NCBI GenBank assembly: GCA_001303665.1
Contig: LJUF01000135.1
Coordinates: 1 to 8,242, forward strand
From: Phycisphaerae bacterium SM23_33
Lineage (GTDB): Bacteria > Planctomycetota > Phycisphaerae > SM23-33
Direction of reading: 5' to 3'
DNA: 8,242 nt
Under the pieces are notes generated by a model. That model was not told the origin of the DNA. It saw only the letters and a list, made by a program, of their open reading frames with translations, and ran no database searches. Of this stretch, positions 1 to 5,999 are shown piece by piece; positions within the stretch are counted from its first letter, which is position 1; the number at the start of each line of letters is the position of its first letter. The position numbers and the translations under genes are program-made.

Positions 1-2
1 AA

Positions 3-149
3 GACGCCCGCGAGCTCAAGGGTCGCCTATCCAATGGGAAAAGCGTCGACCTGACCAGCACCGAAGTTCAGACACGCTTTGTGCAGACCGAGGGCTTTAT
101 CAAGAAGTTGTTTGCACTGCTCGACGAGAAGCGCCTGAGATCCCGATAG
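3..149 (+). CDS. C-terminal fragment of an unrecognised protein
   Basis: An open frame enters from the left edge and ends at TAG 147-149, giving the last 48 residues of a protein (starting DARELKGRLSNGK, ending DEKRLRSR). The other two forward frames are less protein-like, and one stops early. The visible part alternates charged and hydrophobic residues (FIKKLFALLDEK), as expected of a soluble helical C-terminus. I recognise no family. The DNA is visibly less GC-rich than the genes that follow, which may mean a different origin. No convincing intrinsic terminator follows the stop; the T8 run at 256-263 lacks a good preceding stem. Confidence 0.55.
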   Translation, partial: DARELKGRLSNGKSVDLTSTEVQTRFVQTEGFIKKLFALLDEKRLRSR

Positions 150-255
150 GGAACCAACAAGATGACTCCCGGCAAAGCTCCCGGAGGAACAAAGGGCTCA
201 GGAGTGTTCTGTAGAAACCCTGTGTTTAGGCGGGCGGCCGGCGCGAAATCCTCTC

Positions 256-303
256 TTTTTTTTGAGAATTATGCTTGACAGGGGCTGATTGTATGCGTAG
301 AAT
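256..303 (+). promoter_or_regulatory. Strong sigma-70-type promoter with upstream T tract
   Basis: TTGACA (275-280, perfect -35) and TAGAAT (298-303, 5/6 to TATAAT) are separated by exactly 17 bases. The T8 run at 256-263 and the AT-rich bases up to 273 lie where an UP element would contact the RNA polymerase alpha subunit. Transcription should start near 310, giving a leader of about 100 bases before the ATG at 411. It is the closest match to the housekeeping consensus in the window and is the obvious promoter for the HTH-array gene. Confidence 0.75.
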
Positions 304-328
304 GGACGTAGCAGAATCGTAATAGAGG
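296..328 (+). promoter_or_regulatory. Three 11-bp direct repeats over -10 and start site, candidate operator
   Basis: CGTAG (296-300), CGTAG (307-311) and CGTAA (318-322) recur at an exact 11-base period, so each falls on the same face of the helix. They span the -10 box and the predicted start point near 310. Each unit is followed by purine-rich, AT-leaning sequence (AATGGA, CAGAAT, TAGAGG). A protein bound here would block RNA polymerase. The natural candidate is the tandem-HTH protein encoded just downstream, which would make this autoregulation; that is inference. Three five-base matches can also arise by chance. Confidence 0.35.
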
Positions 329-353
329 GCTGTTTGGGCGCTTAATTCAACAT

Positions 354-380
354 GGCGGCCGAGGGCAACGGCCGGCCGCC
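354..380 (+). promoter_or_regulatory. GC-rich hairpin in the 5' leader
   Basis: GGCGGCCG (354-361) pairs perfectly with CGGCCGCC (373-380) around an 11-base loop. The hairpin ends 18 bases before the Shine-Dalgarno AGGGGA (399-404) of the HTH-array gene, so it leaves the ribosome site free. It could stabilise the mRNA 5' region or serve as a protein or RNA contact. It has no U-run and is not a terminator. Confidence 0.5.
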
Positions 381-410
381 TTCACACTGCTGATCAACAG
401 GGGAAGACTC

Positions 411-1550
411 ATGCCTTCAAATGACCGCGGCGGTCCGGGGAAGCATGCGCGCGGAGGCAAGCCCCGGAAATACGACGACGAGGAGCTGCTCCGCCTCCTG
501 GCGGAGCCCCACCTGACCTACAGCGCCATCGGCAAGCGGCTGGGTCTGACCCGCCAGGGGATCGGCCGGATCGCCCGCGGCGACACCCGCCCGGAACTCC
601 AGGGGCGGATCCGTCCGCTCCTGGAGCGCCGCCCCGACCCCCGCCGCAGGAGGCCCTACGACGACCAGCGGCTGATTGACCTGCTGGCCGAGCCCGGCAA
701 CACCTACGGCCTCATCGCCCGGGAGCTGGGGCTGTCGCGGGACACGGTGGGTCGGATCGCCGACGGCCGGTTGCGGCCCGAGCTGCAGGCCAGGATCCGG
801 GCGCTCAACCGCGGGCGGCCGGCGCCCACACCGCGGGGGCAGTACGATGACGAGCGGCTGATCCGGCTGCTGGGGGATCGCAGCAAGAGCTACACCGAGA
901 TCGGGCGGGAGGTGGGGCTGTCGGTGTCGGCGGTGAGCGGCATCGCCAGTGGGGAGCTGCGGCGGGACCTGCAGGAGCGGATCCGGCGGGTGACGCGGGG
1001 GGTTCCGCGGGGCAAGAGGTGCAAGCGTTACGACGACGAGCGGCTGGTGATGCTGATTGCCCGGGGGGACATGACCTACGCCCAGATCGGGGCGGAGGTG
1101 GGTCTGACCGGGCGGATGGTGGGGCTGATCGCCCGCGGTCAAAGCCGGGCGCAGCTTCAGCCGCTGATCCGGGCGGCCAGCCAGGCCTACATGGAGCAGA
1201 CGCGTCGGCTGGCGGCGCGGATGGCCCCGCCGGTGATCACGCGGATCTTCAACCTGACCAGCCCGGAGGGCCGGGCCCCGGCCAAGGTGCAACTCGAGGC
1301 CGGCGAGACCATCCTCCGCTACGCCCTGGGCGGGCCGGGCAAGGCCGATGGCATCGCCGGCCAGGAGCCCGCCGCGGAGGTCCCCGGTGTGGCCGACGAG
1401 GACGTGCCCGAGTTCTACCGGTATCTCTCGCAGAGGGCCAGATGGCGGCAACTGGAAGCAGGGACGAGGGACGAGGGACGAGGCACGAGGGAAGACGCAA
1501 CAGTTGGCGGGGGCGAGGCGCCGGGGAAAGAAGGCGGGGGCGAGGCATGA
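411..1550 (+). CDS. Protein with four tandem helix-turn-helix repeats
   Basis: This 379-residue protein is probably a DNA-binding cytoplasmic regulator. Four copies of a 62-residue unit begin at residues 21, 83, 145 and 207 with no insertions or deletions between them. Each runs YDD-x-x-L-x-x-L, then Y-x-x-I-x-x-x-x-GL, then I-A-x-G-x-x-R-x-x-LQ-x-x-IR; the middle part (about unit residues 17-37) has the form of a homeodomain/resolvase-like HTH. Linkers are rich in Arg and Pro. Residues 260-311 (MAPPVITRIF, AKVQLEAGETILRYALG) recall a helical module beside HTH domains in phage and terminase-small-subunit-like proteins; that likeness is from memory. Residues 350-379 are low-complexity and encoded by repeat DNA. 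The start is supported by AGGGGA six bases upstream and by the strong promoter at 275-303. No exact family is recognised. Confidence 0.85.
   Translation: MPSNDRGGPGKHARGGKPRKYDDEELLRLLAEPHLTYSAIGKRLGLTRQGIGRIARGDTRPELQGRIRPLLERRPDPRRRRPYDDQRLIDLLAEPGNTYGLIARELGLSRDTVGRIADGRLRPELQARIRALNRGRPAPTPRGQYDDERLIRLLGDRSKSYTEIGREVGLSVSAVSGIASGELRRDLQERIRRVTRGVPRGKRCKRYDDERLVMLIARGDMTYAQIGAEVGLTGRMVGLIARGQSRAQLQPLIRAASQAYMEQTRRLAARMAPPVITRIFNLTSPEGRAPAKVQLEAGETILRYALGGPGKADGIAGQEPAAEVPGVADEDVPEFYRYLSQRARWRQLEAGTRDEGRGTREDATVGGGEAPGKEGGGEA
471..1214 (+). repeat. Four tandem 186-bp coding repeats (HTH units)
   Basis: The units are 471-656, 657-842, 843-1028 and 1029-1214. Each starts with TACGA(C/T)GAC and encodes YDD. 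Positions identical in all four units at protein level are Y1, D2, D3, L6, L9, Y17, I20, G25, L26, I34, A35, G37, R40, L43, Q44, I47 and R48. The exact length conservation points to internal duplication with selection on spacing. The DNA copies have diverged, so the duplications are not recent. Confidence 0.9.
1461..1492 (+). repeat. Tandem GGGACGA heptamers inside the coding 3' end
   Basis: The run is GGGACGA three times, then GGCACGA, then GGGA. A period of 7 is out of step with codons, so it is read as GTRDEGRGTRE. Similar GGGACGA runs are, as I recall, scattered through planctomycete genomes, mostly between genes. The tract therefore looks like a repeat that became part of the reading frame, extending or replacing the original C-terminus. 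Confidence 0.75.
1506..1546 (+). repeat. 14-bp direct repeat near the stop codon
   Basis: GGCGGGGGCGAGGC occurs at 1506-1519 and again at 1533-1546, 27 bases apart, so both copies are in frame and both encode GGGEA. Together with the heptamer tract this gives the HTH-array protein a repeat-derived tail. Confidence 0.7.
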
Positions 1551-1554
1551 GGCA

Positions 1555-1622
1555 CCCGCCTTCGTCCCGATGTACATCGGGACTTCCGTCTCCGCTGAAG
1601 CTACGCCGGACAAGTCGGCGGG
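1555..1622. repeat. Compound palindromic element (BIME/REP-like)
   Basis: A perfect 20-base palindrome, GTCCCGATGTACATCGGGAC (1564-1583), is followed by an imperfect one, TCCGCTGAAGCTACGCCGGA (1591-1610). Outer arms CCCGCC (1555-1560) and GGCGGG (1617-1622) are complementary, so the whole can fold as two hairpins held by a basal stem. This is the layout of dispersed intergenic REP/BIME elements. It begins four bases after the stop codon of the HTH-array gene. No transposase gene is present in the window. Confidence 0.6.
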
Positions 1623-1707
1623 CAAGCGAGGCACGTGGCAGGAGTCAACAGCAACGCAGGATCCGCCGTTTAACCGCGACTCGAAGGGGAGCGCGTCCGC
1701 CCCCCGT

Positions 1708-1738
1708 CCAAAACCCGGGCACGTCAGCCGGGTTTTGG
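1708..1738 (+). terminator. Hairpin, possible terminator of the HTH-array gene
   Basis: CCAAAACCCGG (1708-1718) pairs perfectly with CCGGGTTTTGG (1728-1738) around a 9-base loop. The stem is strong, but it is followed by GG and CG-rich sequence and not by a T-run, so intrinsic termination would be weak. It lies about 160 bases after the stop at 1550 and just before the next promoter, a sensible place to separate the two units. Confidence 0.5.
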
Positions 1739-1772
1739 GGCGTGGCTCTTTGCATCTCCCCCGTCGCCGGCC

Positions 1773-1801
1773 TTGACGCCAAGAGGCCGCAACCGTAATA
1801 T
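1773..1801 (+). promoter_or_regulatory. Sigma-70-type promoter ahead of the MATE leader
   Basis: TTGACG (1773-1778, 5/6) and TAATAT (1796-1801, close to TATAAT) are spaced by exactly 17 bases, with a predicted start near 1808. The -10 region contains CGTAATA (1794-1800), a seven-base string also present at 318-324 at the HTH-array promoter. The two promoters could thus share a regulator, though a seven-base match is weak evidence. Confidence 0.6.
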
Positions 1802-1807
1802 CCCCGG

Positions 1808-1943
1808 CCGAGCCGGGGCGCGACGTGAAGCGGCCGATGATCCTGGAGCGGGCGATGGCCGTCATTGCCATCCGCCGCTGACGCGCCCCGCGTTCTGCCG
1901 CAGGGCCGAACCCCGGAAGGCCACACGGCCTTCTGGGGTTTTT
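1808..1943 (+). ncRNA. Structured leader RNA, candidate attenuator or riboswitch
   Basis: Between a good promoter and a good terminator lies a stretch able to form nested helices. P1 is CGGGGCGCG 1814-1822 with CGCGCCCCG 1882-1890; P2 is AGCGGC 1829-1834 with GCCGCT 1874-1879; P3 is GATGGC 1854-1859 with GCCATC 1867-1872. An asymmetric internal loop separates P1 and P2, and a 19-base unpaired strand (1835-1853) precedes P3. The terminator hairpin follows 18 bases after P1, then the MATE start codon 17 bases beyond the T-run. Two readings are possible: a cis-acting attenuator controlling the transporter, or a free-standing small RNA of about 135 bases. It matches no riboswitch class I could recognise. 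Pairing in such GC-rich DNA can be accidental. Confidence 0.4.
1909..1943 (+). terminator. Intrinsic terminator 17 bases before the MATE start
   Basis: AACCCCGGAAGGCC (1909-1922) pairs with GGCCTTCTGGGGTT (1927-1940) over 14 positions with one G-U pair and an ACAC loop, and runs into TTTTT (1939-1943). It is the best intrinsic terminator in the window. The complement lacks a U-run, so it acts on plus-strand transcripts. Since the only good promoter upstream is at 1773-1801, the MATE message must read through it or start inside the remaining 17 bases. Confidence 0.75.
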
Positions 1944-1960
1944 GCTGTTGCGAGCCGGGC

Positions 1961-3481
1961 ATGACCGCACGGGACGACGACAGACGCTTCTGGGGGGTGG
2001 GGGAGGTGCTGCGGCTGGCCTTGCCCGCCGCCGCGGGCATGATCAACAGCACCATCATGCAGTTCGTGGACGGCTGGATGGTGGCCAACCTGATCGGCCA
2101 CCACGCCCTCAGCGCCCAGTTCGTCTCGGCCATCCTGTCCTTCGTGCCGGCCAGCCTGGTCACCGGCATCGTCACCGTGGTCAACACCTTCGTCTCGCAG
2201 AACCTGGGCGCCCGCCGGCTGAAGCGCTGCGGCCAGTACGGCTGGCACGGGTTCTACCTGGCCATCCTCTTCGGGGCGCTCATCCTGCCCCTGGCCGGAC
2301 CGGCCGAGCAGCTCTTCCAGGCCCTCAGCCGCCTCATCGTCTGGGGCGGCGGCCAGCCCACCGCACCCGACGAGCTGGCCCGGCAGGCGGTCTACTTCCG
2401 CTACATGATTATCGGCATCCCCCTCATGCTCATGACGCGGGCCCTGGGACAGTTCTTCTTCGGCATCCACCGGCCCTGGATCGTCTTTGTGGTCACCACG
2501 CTGTCGGTGGGGGTGAACGTGGCCGCCAATTACGTCCTCATCACGGGGTGGTGGGTCTTCCCGGCCTGGGGGCTGAAGGGCGCCGCCGTGGGCACCGTCA
2601 TCGGCTTCGGCTTCGCCTTCCTGCTGATGTTCGCCCGTTTCCTGTGGCCCGACATCGGCCGCCGCTTCCACACCCGCCGGGCCTGGCGGCTGCGGCCGCG
2701 GCTGTGCCGCGACATCCTCCGCGTGGGCTGGCCGGCGGGCGTCCACTTCTGCCTCGACATCCTCGCCTGGAGCGTCCTGAACAGCGTGCTGGTGGCCTAC
2801 TTCGGCCAGGTCCACAAGGCCGCCTGCGCCGCCGCCACCCGATACCTGCACATCTCCTTCATGCCCGCCATCGGCGTCGGCATCGCCGCCACCGCCCTGG
2901 TCGGGCGCTACATCGGCGCCGCCCGCCCGGAGATCGCCCGCCGAAGGGCACACGCCGCCGTCCTGCTGGCCGTGGCCTACATGGGACTGTGCGGTCTGGC
3001 CTTCGTCCTGTTCGCCCGCCCCATGATCGAGCAGTTCGTCACCGTCCACGGCGGCGACGACCTCTCCGCCGCCCAGCGCGCCGCCCTGCACGCCGAGATC
3101 GTCCGCATCGGCGCCATCGTGCTGCTCTGCGCCGCCGTCTACCAGGCCTTCGACGCCGTCGGCATCGTCTTCTTCGGCGCCCTGCGCGGCGCCGGCGACA
3201 CGCTCTGGCCCATGGTGGTGACGTTCGTGCTGGGCTGGACCATCATCGTCGGCGGCGGGCTGGCCTTCATCCGCTGGGCCCCACAACTGGGCAGCATCGG
3301 CCCCTGGCTGGCGGCCACCGCCTACGTCATGGTCATGGGGCCGATCATGGCCTGGCGCTTTGAGTCCGGCGCCTGGCGGAAGATTGACCTGCTCGGCCGG
3401 CCGCCGGCCCACCCCGCCGCCGCCCGCGTCGCGAGCGAAGCCGGGGGAGCCGCCCCGGGAGACCAGGCCAGCACGGATTGA
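1961..3481 (+). CDS. MATE family multidrug/organic cation antiporter
   Basis: A 506-residue inner-membrane protein of the multidrug and toxic compound extrusion family, which exports small, often cationic compounds in exchange for Na+ or H+. The N-terminal half carries the family's first-helix region (LPAAAGMINSTIMQFVDGWM, residues 21-40), the VSQNLGARR turn (78-86) and ALGQFFFGIHRP (161-172). The C-terminal half repeats the fold, with RYIGAARPEIA (316-326) and GALRGAGDT (406-414). Around twelve hydrophobic segments are visible in two groups of six, with a short Ala/Pro-rich tail (481-506) that makes it somewhat longer than the usual 450-460. An in-frame ATG at 1865 is rejected because translation would cross the terminator hairpin. 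The chosen start lacks a clear Shine-Dalgarno. The substrate cannot be told from sequence. Confidence 0.9.
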   Translation: MTARDDDRRFWGVGEVLRLALPAAAGMINSTIMQFVDGWMVANLIGHHALSAQFVSAILSFVPASLVTGIVTVVNTFVSQNLGARRLKRCGQYGWHGFYLAILFGALILPLAGPAEQLFQALSRLIVWGGGQPTAPDELARQAVYFRYMIIGIPLMLMTRALGQFFFGIHRPWIVFVVTTLSVGVNVAANYVLITGWWVFPAWGLKGAAVGTVIGFGFAFLLMFARFLWPDIGRRFHTRRAWRLRPRLCRDILRVGWPAGVHFCLDILAWSVLNSVLVAYFGQVHKAACAAATRYLHISFMPAIGVGIAATALVGRYIGAARPEIARRRAHAAVLLAVAYMGLCGLAFVLFARPMIEQFVTVHGGDDLSAAQRAALHAEIVRIGAIVLLCAAVYQAFDAVGIVFFGALRGAGDTLWPMVVTFVLGWTIIVGGGLAFIRWAPQLGSIGPWLAATAYVMVMGPIMAWRFESGAWRKIDLLGRPPAHPAAARVASEAGGAAPGDQASTD

Positions 3482-3668
3482 CGGCCGGCGCTGACCTCGC
3501 CCGCGCCGCGGCAACCAGACCCCGCCGACGCCGACCAAGAGGCTCCTGGACCCCCCTTTCTCGGGGCGTCAGCGATCAGCAACTCCGGTCTACCCCTGAC
3601 CCGCGACGGCCGCCAAGCCGCCGGCAAATTCGCTTGCACGCGCACGCCGAGAGCGGAACATTGCTTCC

Positions 3669-4883
3669 ATGGACATCGGCCAAGCGTGGAACGAATCGCA
3701 GCTCACGCGCGATCCCCTTACCGGCAGGCCGGTCCGGCGCCTGACCAGCCGAGGGCGGATCAACCAGACGCCCACGTATCACACCAACTCAGGCTTCTCG
3801 GCCGACGGCCGGTATCTCGTGTTCGCCTCGGTCCGCCAGGGCGCCACCTGGATCATCCGGGCCGAGGTCGCCACCGGCGAGCTGAAGGCGCTCTGGCGGG
3901 CACCCGGCATCGGCGACCGCAGCTATATCCACCGAGGCATGGCCCTGGACTTCCCCGACGTCGACGGCCGCGGCATCTGCGGCAACCGCGTGTGCGTCGC
4001 GCCGCGCTCGGCCTTGGCTGTATTCACCTGCGAAAGGGCTATTCACGCCGTGGACCTCCACACCTGCCAGCCGCGCATCCTCCTGGAAGATAGCGGCGAG
4101 CAGTGGATCTTCGGCGCCCCGTGCATCTCCCCCGACGAGCGGCACGTCGTCATCGCCTTGAGCTCGGCCCACCCCGACCTGCGGGCCGGCAGCAGGCCCA
4201 GGCGACGCTACCTCGATGTGCCCGATCACAAGCTCCGCTTGGTCCGCGTGCCCATCGACGGCAGCGGCACGGTCGAGACGCTGTACGAGCACCAGCCGGC
4301 CCAGTCGGCCCATTGCGCCTTCTGCCCGGCCGACGGCAACCTGCTCTACTTCGACCTGGACCTGCCCCCGCGGTACTGGGGCGGCAGCGACGGCAAGACC
4401 CCGCGGATCTGGCTGCTGGACGTTTCCACCGGCCGGGTGCGGCCGCTGAAGAACGACTACCCCGGCCCGTTTCAGGTCCACCAGGCCTGGCTGTGGGACG
4501 GCTCCGGCATGTGTTACCATGGAGGGCTGCCCGGGGGCGGGAACTACTTCGGTATCGCCGACCCCGCCGGGCGGACACGGTGGGAGCGGTGCTATCCCCA
4601 AGCCAGCTTCTACGGCCACAACACCCCCGACGCCCGCCGGCCCGCGATCATCATCGACGGCGAGTTCTCCCAGCACCTGCTCCAGTGGCTGTACTACGAC
4701 GACCAGGACACCGTGCCGCACCCGAAGCTCGAGCCCATCTGCGCCCACAGCACCCAATGGGGCTCGATCCCGGGTCAGTACTCGCACCCCCACCCGCTGA
4801 CGGACGCGGCCGGGCAATGGATCTCCTTCACCGCCGCCAAGGCCGGCCGCTCCGACGTCTACGTCGTCGACGTCGCTCCCTGA
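3669..4883 (+). CDS. PL22 oligogalacturonate lyase-like beta-propeller
   Basis: A 404-residue cytoplasmic protein without signal peptide, resembling oligogalacturonate lyase (family PL22, about 388 residues), which cleaves short pectin-derived oligogalacturonides by metal-assisted beta-elimination. The start DPLTGRPVRRLT (15-26) and the first blade SGFSADGRYLVFAS (41-54) match the family layout, and further blade motifs recur (CISPDERHVVI at 152-162, CPADGNLLYFD at 219-229). QYSHPH gives Q370, H373 and H375, the Q-x-x-H-x-H metal site of PL22. H317 (FYGH) and R246 (TPRIWL) fall where the fourth metal ligand and the catalytic Arg are expected. It follows the MATE gene by 187 bases with no clear promoter or Shine-Dalgarno seen. 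The substrate may differ from pectin, since no other pectin gene is present. Confidence 0.8.
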   Translation: MDIGQAWNESQLTRDPLTGRPVRRLTSRGRINQTPTYHTNSGFSADGRYLVFASVRQGATWIIRAEVATGELKALWRAPGIGDRSYIHRGMALDFPDVDGRGICGNRVCVAPRSALAVFTCERAIHAVDLHTCQPRILLEDSGEQWIFGAPCISPDERHVVIALSSAHPDLRAGSRPRRRYLDVPDHKLRLVRVPIDGSGTVETLYEHQPAQSAHCAFCPADGNLLYFDLDLPPRYWGGSDGKTPRIWLLDVSTGRVRPLKNDYPGPFQVHQAWLWDGSGMCYHGGLPGGGNYFGIADPAGRTRWERCYPQASFYGHNTPDARRPAIIIDGEFSQHLLQWLYYDDQDTVPHPKLEPICAHSTQWGSIPGQYSHPHPLTDAAGQWISFTAAKAGRSDVYVVDVAP

Positions 4884-5059
4884 CGCGATCAGACCTCCAG
4901 ACGTAGGCCGAGTTCGCCCCTTCGCTTGGTGGCAGCCCATCACCGTGAACGGCCGTCGGCCTGAAGAGAGGGGTCATGAAGAGACGGGTGAGGACCCTTT
5001 TCCTGGCGGCGGCTCCGAGAAACAAAGCCGGACAAAGGGTCCAGGAGCTTGCCGCGGCC

Positions 5060-5087
5060 TTGACGGGCCGATGCGAATGCCTACCAT
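5060..5087 (+). promoter_or_regulatory. Possible promoter for the amidotransferase gene
   Basis: TTGACG (5060-5065, 5/6) and TACCAT (5082-5087, 4/6) are separated by 16 bases; transcription would start near 5094, about 56 bases ahead of the ATG at 5150. The -35 hexamer is the same as at 1773-1778 and at 7573-7578 on the minus strand. If it is used, the upstream ATG at 4976 cannot be the start on this transcript. Confidence 0.4.
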
Positions 5088-5149
5088 GGCGCCACGCCGC
5101 CCGGCCGCGACGGTCGCCGGCCGCAACCGCAACCTCCACGGGATGGCCC

Positions 5150-5818
5150 ATGATCTTCTACGTGGTCACCGATACCGCCCGCAAGTATCGCAAAGGCACC
5201 GGCTGGCTTCGGATCAAGCACGTCCTGGAGGAGCACAGCCGCGACCTGTGCCTGGTCCTCCACTACAAGTCGGTTCATCCCCGCCTGCTGGAGGAGCTGC
5301 GCCCGTGGGCCATCTGCCACAGCGGCGGCAGCACCCTCTACCAGGACTACGACGTGCTCCAGACGGCCGACTACCGCCGCCTGGTCAGCGACTACGACGT
5401 GGCCCAGATCGGCTTCTGCGGCGGGCACCAGCTCCTGGCCAGCATCCTGGGCGGGCGGATCGGCCCCATGCGCCGCCTCCGCAAGGGCGAGCCCGACCCG
5501 GCCGGCTATCAGCCCGGCCAGTTCAAGGAATGGGGGCAGTACCGCGTCCGCATCCTCCGCCCGGACCCCCTGTTCCGCGGCCTGGGAAAGACCCTCCGCG
5601 TGCAGGAGTACCACGCCTGGGAGGTCAAGAGCCTGGGGCCGAACCTGCGGCTGCTGGCCGGCTCGCCCACCTGCCGGGTGCAGGCCTTCGTGCACCGCCG
5701 CCGGCCGGTGTACGGCGTGCAGTTCCACCCCGAGCAGTCCACCCGGCGGTGCCCCGACGGCTTCGGGGTGCTGCGGAACTTCTTCCGCCTGGCCCGCGCC
5801 TACCGCCCCAAGGCCTGA
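5150..5818 (+). CDS. Class I glutamine amidotransferase (GATase1)
   Basis: A 222-residue cytoplasmic protein with the class I amidotransferase fold, which hydrolyses an amide such as glutamine or a gamma-glutamyl compound. The nucleophile elbow is GFCGGHQ with C90; the other catalytic residues are H193 and E195 in VYGVQFHPEQS (187-197). HSGGSTLY (57-64) fits the oxyanion-hole loop and EYHAWEV (153-159) the usual substrate-side strand. No synthetase domain is fused, so it is a stand-alone enzyme whose partner or substrate is unknown. The start at 5150 is preferred because MIFYVVTDTARKY begins the first beta strand; a weak GGGA lies seven bases upstream. An in-frame ATG at 4976 has the better Shine-Dalgarno (GAGAGGGG) but adds 58 Arg/Ala/Pro-rich residues that look non-coding. 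It lies 266 bases after the PL22 gene. Confidence 0.85.
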   Translation: MIFYVVTDTARKYRKGTGWLRIKHVLEEHSRDLCLVLHYKSVHPRLLEELRPWAICHSGGSTLYQDYDVLQTADYRRLVSDYDVAQIGFCGGHQLLASILGGRIGPMRRLRKGEPDPAGYQPGQFKEWGQYRVRILRPDPLFRGLGKTLRVQEYHAWEVKSLGPNLRLLAGSPTCRVQAFVHRRRPVYGVQFHPEQSTRRCPDGFGVLRNFFRLARAYRPKA

Positions 5819-5845
5819 CCCCGCCCCGGCATTCCGCCGAGCCCC

Positions 5846-5999
5846 GGAGCCAGGAGCCGGGAGCCGGGAAGCCGCAGGACTGCTCGATTCGCGGGTGGCC
5901 GGCAGTTGCTCGCGCTTCTCAGGAGGGTTCCGGAACGAAAGATGCGGAAGCGTTCCCGGAATTCCCACCGGATTGTGGGCTGCGTCGCCGCCAGTCAGT
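5846..5999. repeat. Dispersed repeat, copy A, ending at a stop codon
   Basis: This copy shares with 7600-7746, in the same order and orientation, GCAGGACTGCTCGAT (5874-5888), GGCCGGCAGTT (5897-5907), CCCGGAATTCC (5955-5965) and GTCAGT (5994-5999). Offsets are 1757-1758 for the first three blocks, so alignment over about 95 bases needs almost no gaps. Its left part is built of GGAGCC/GGGAGCC units. Its right end overlaps the stop codon of the minus-strand CBM48 gene, and it fills the space between that gene and the convergent amidotransferase gene. Confidence 0.65.

Noticed and set aside
1851..1890. Possible fluoride (crcB) riboswitch, from GGCGATGG at 1851-1858
   Set aside because: The downstream pseudoknot strand and the conserved CTAC end are not found, and GATGGC is used in a local hairpin instead.
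1865..1960. Longer MATE N-terminus from ATG 1865
   Set aside because: The extra 32 residues would be encoded by the terminator hairpin and resemble no MATE N-terminus.
417..1970. Long minus-strand open frame opposite the HTH-array gene
   Set aside because: The translation is Pro/Arg/Gly-rich with periodic features that simply mirror the repeats of the real gene; it also runs through the spacer palindromes and the terminator. No start signal or family.
1862..3538. 558-residue minus-strand frame opposite the MATE gene
   Set aside because: Composition is Gly/Asp/Ala/His-rich with no hydrophobic core, typical of the antisense of a GC-rich membrane protein gene.
3641..3663. TTGCAC and AACATT with 17 bases between them, before the PL22 gene
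   Set aside because: Both hexamers match only half the consensus, and the start would fall almost on the ATG.
3789..4943. 384-residue minus-strand frame opposite the PL22 gene
   Set aside because: Low-complexity Val/Gly/Ala/Asp translation; the plus frame has clear propeller and metal-site motifs.
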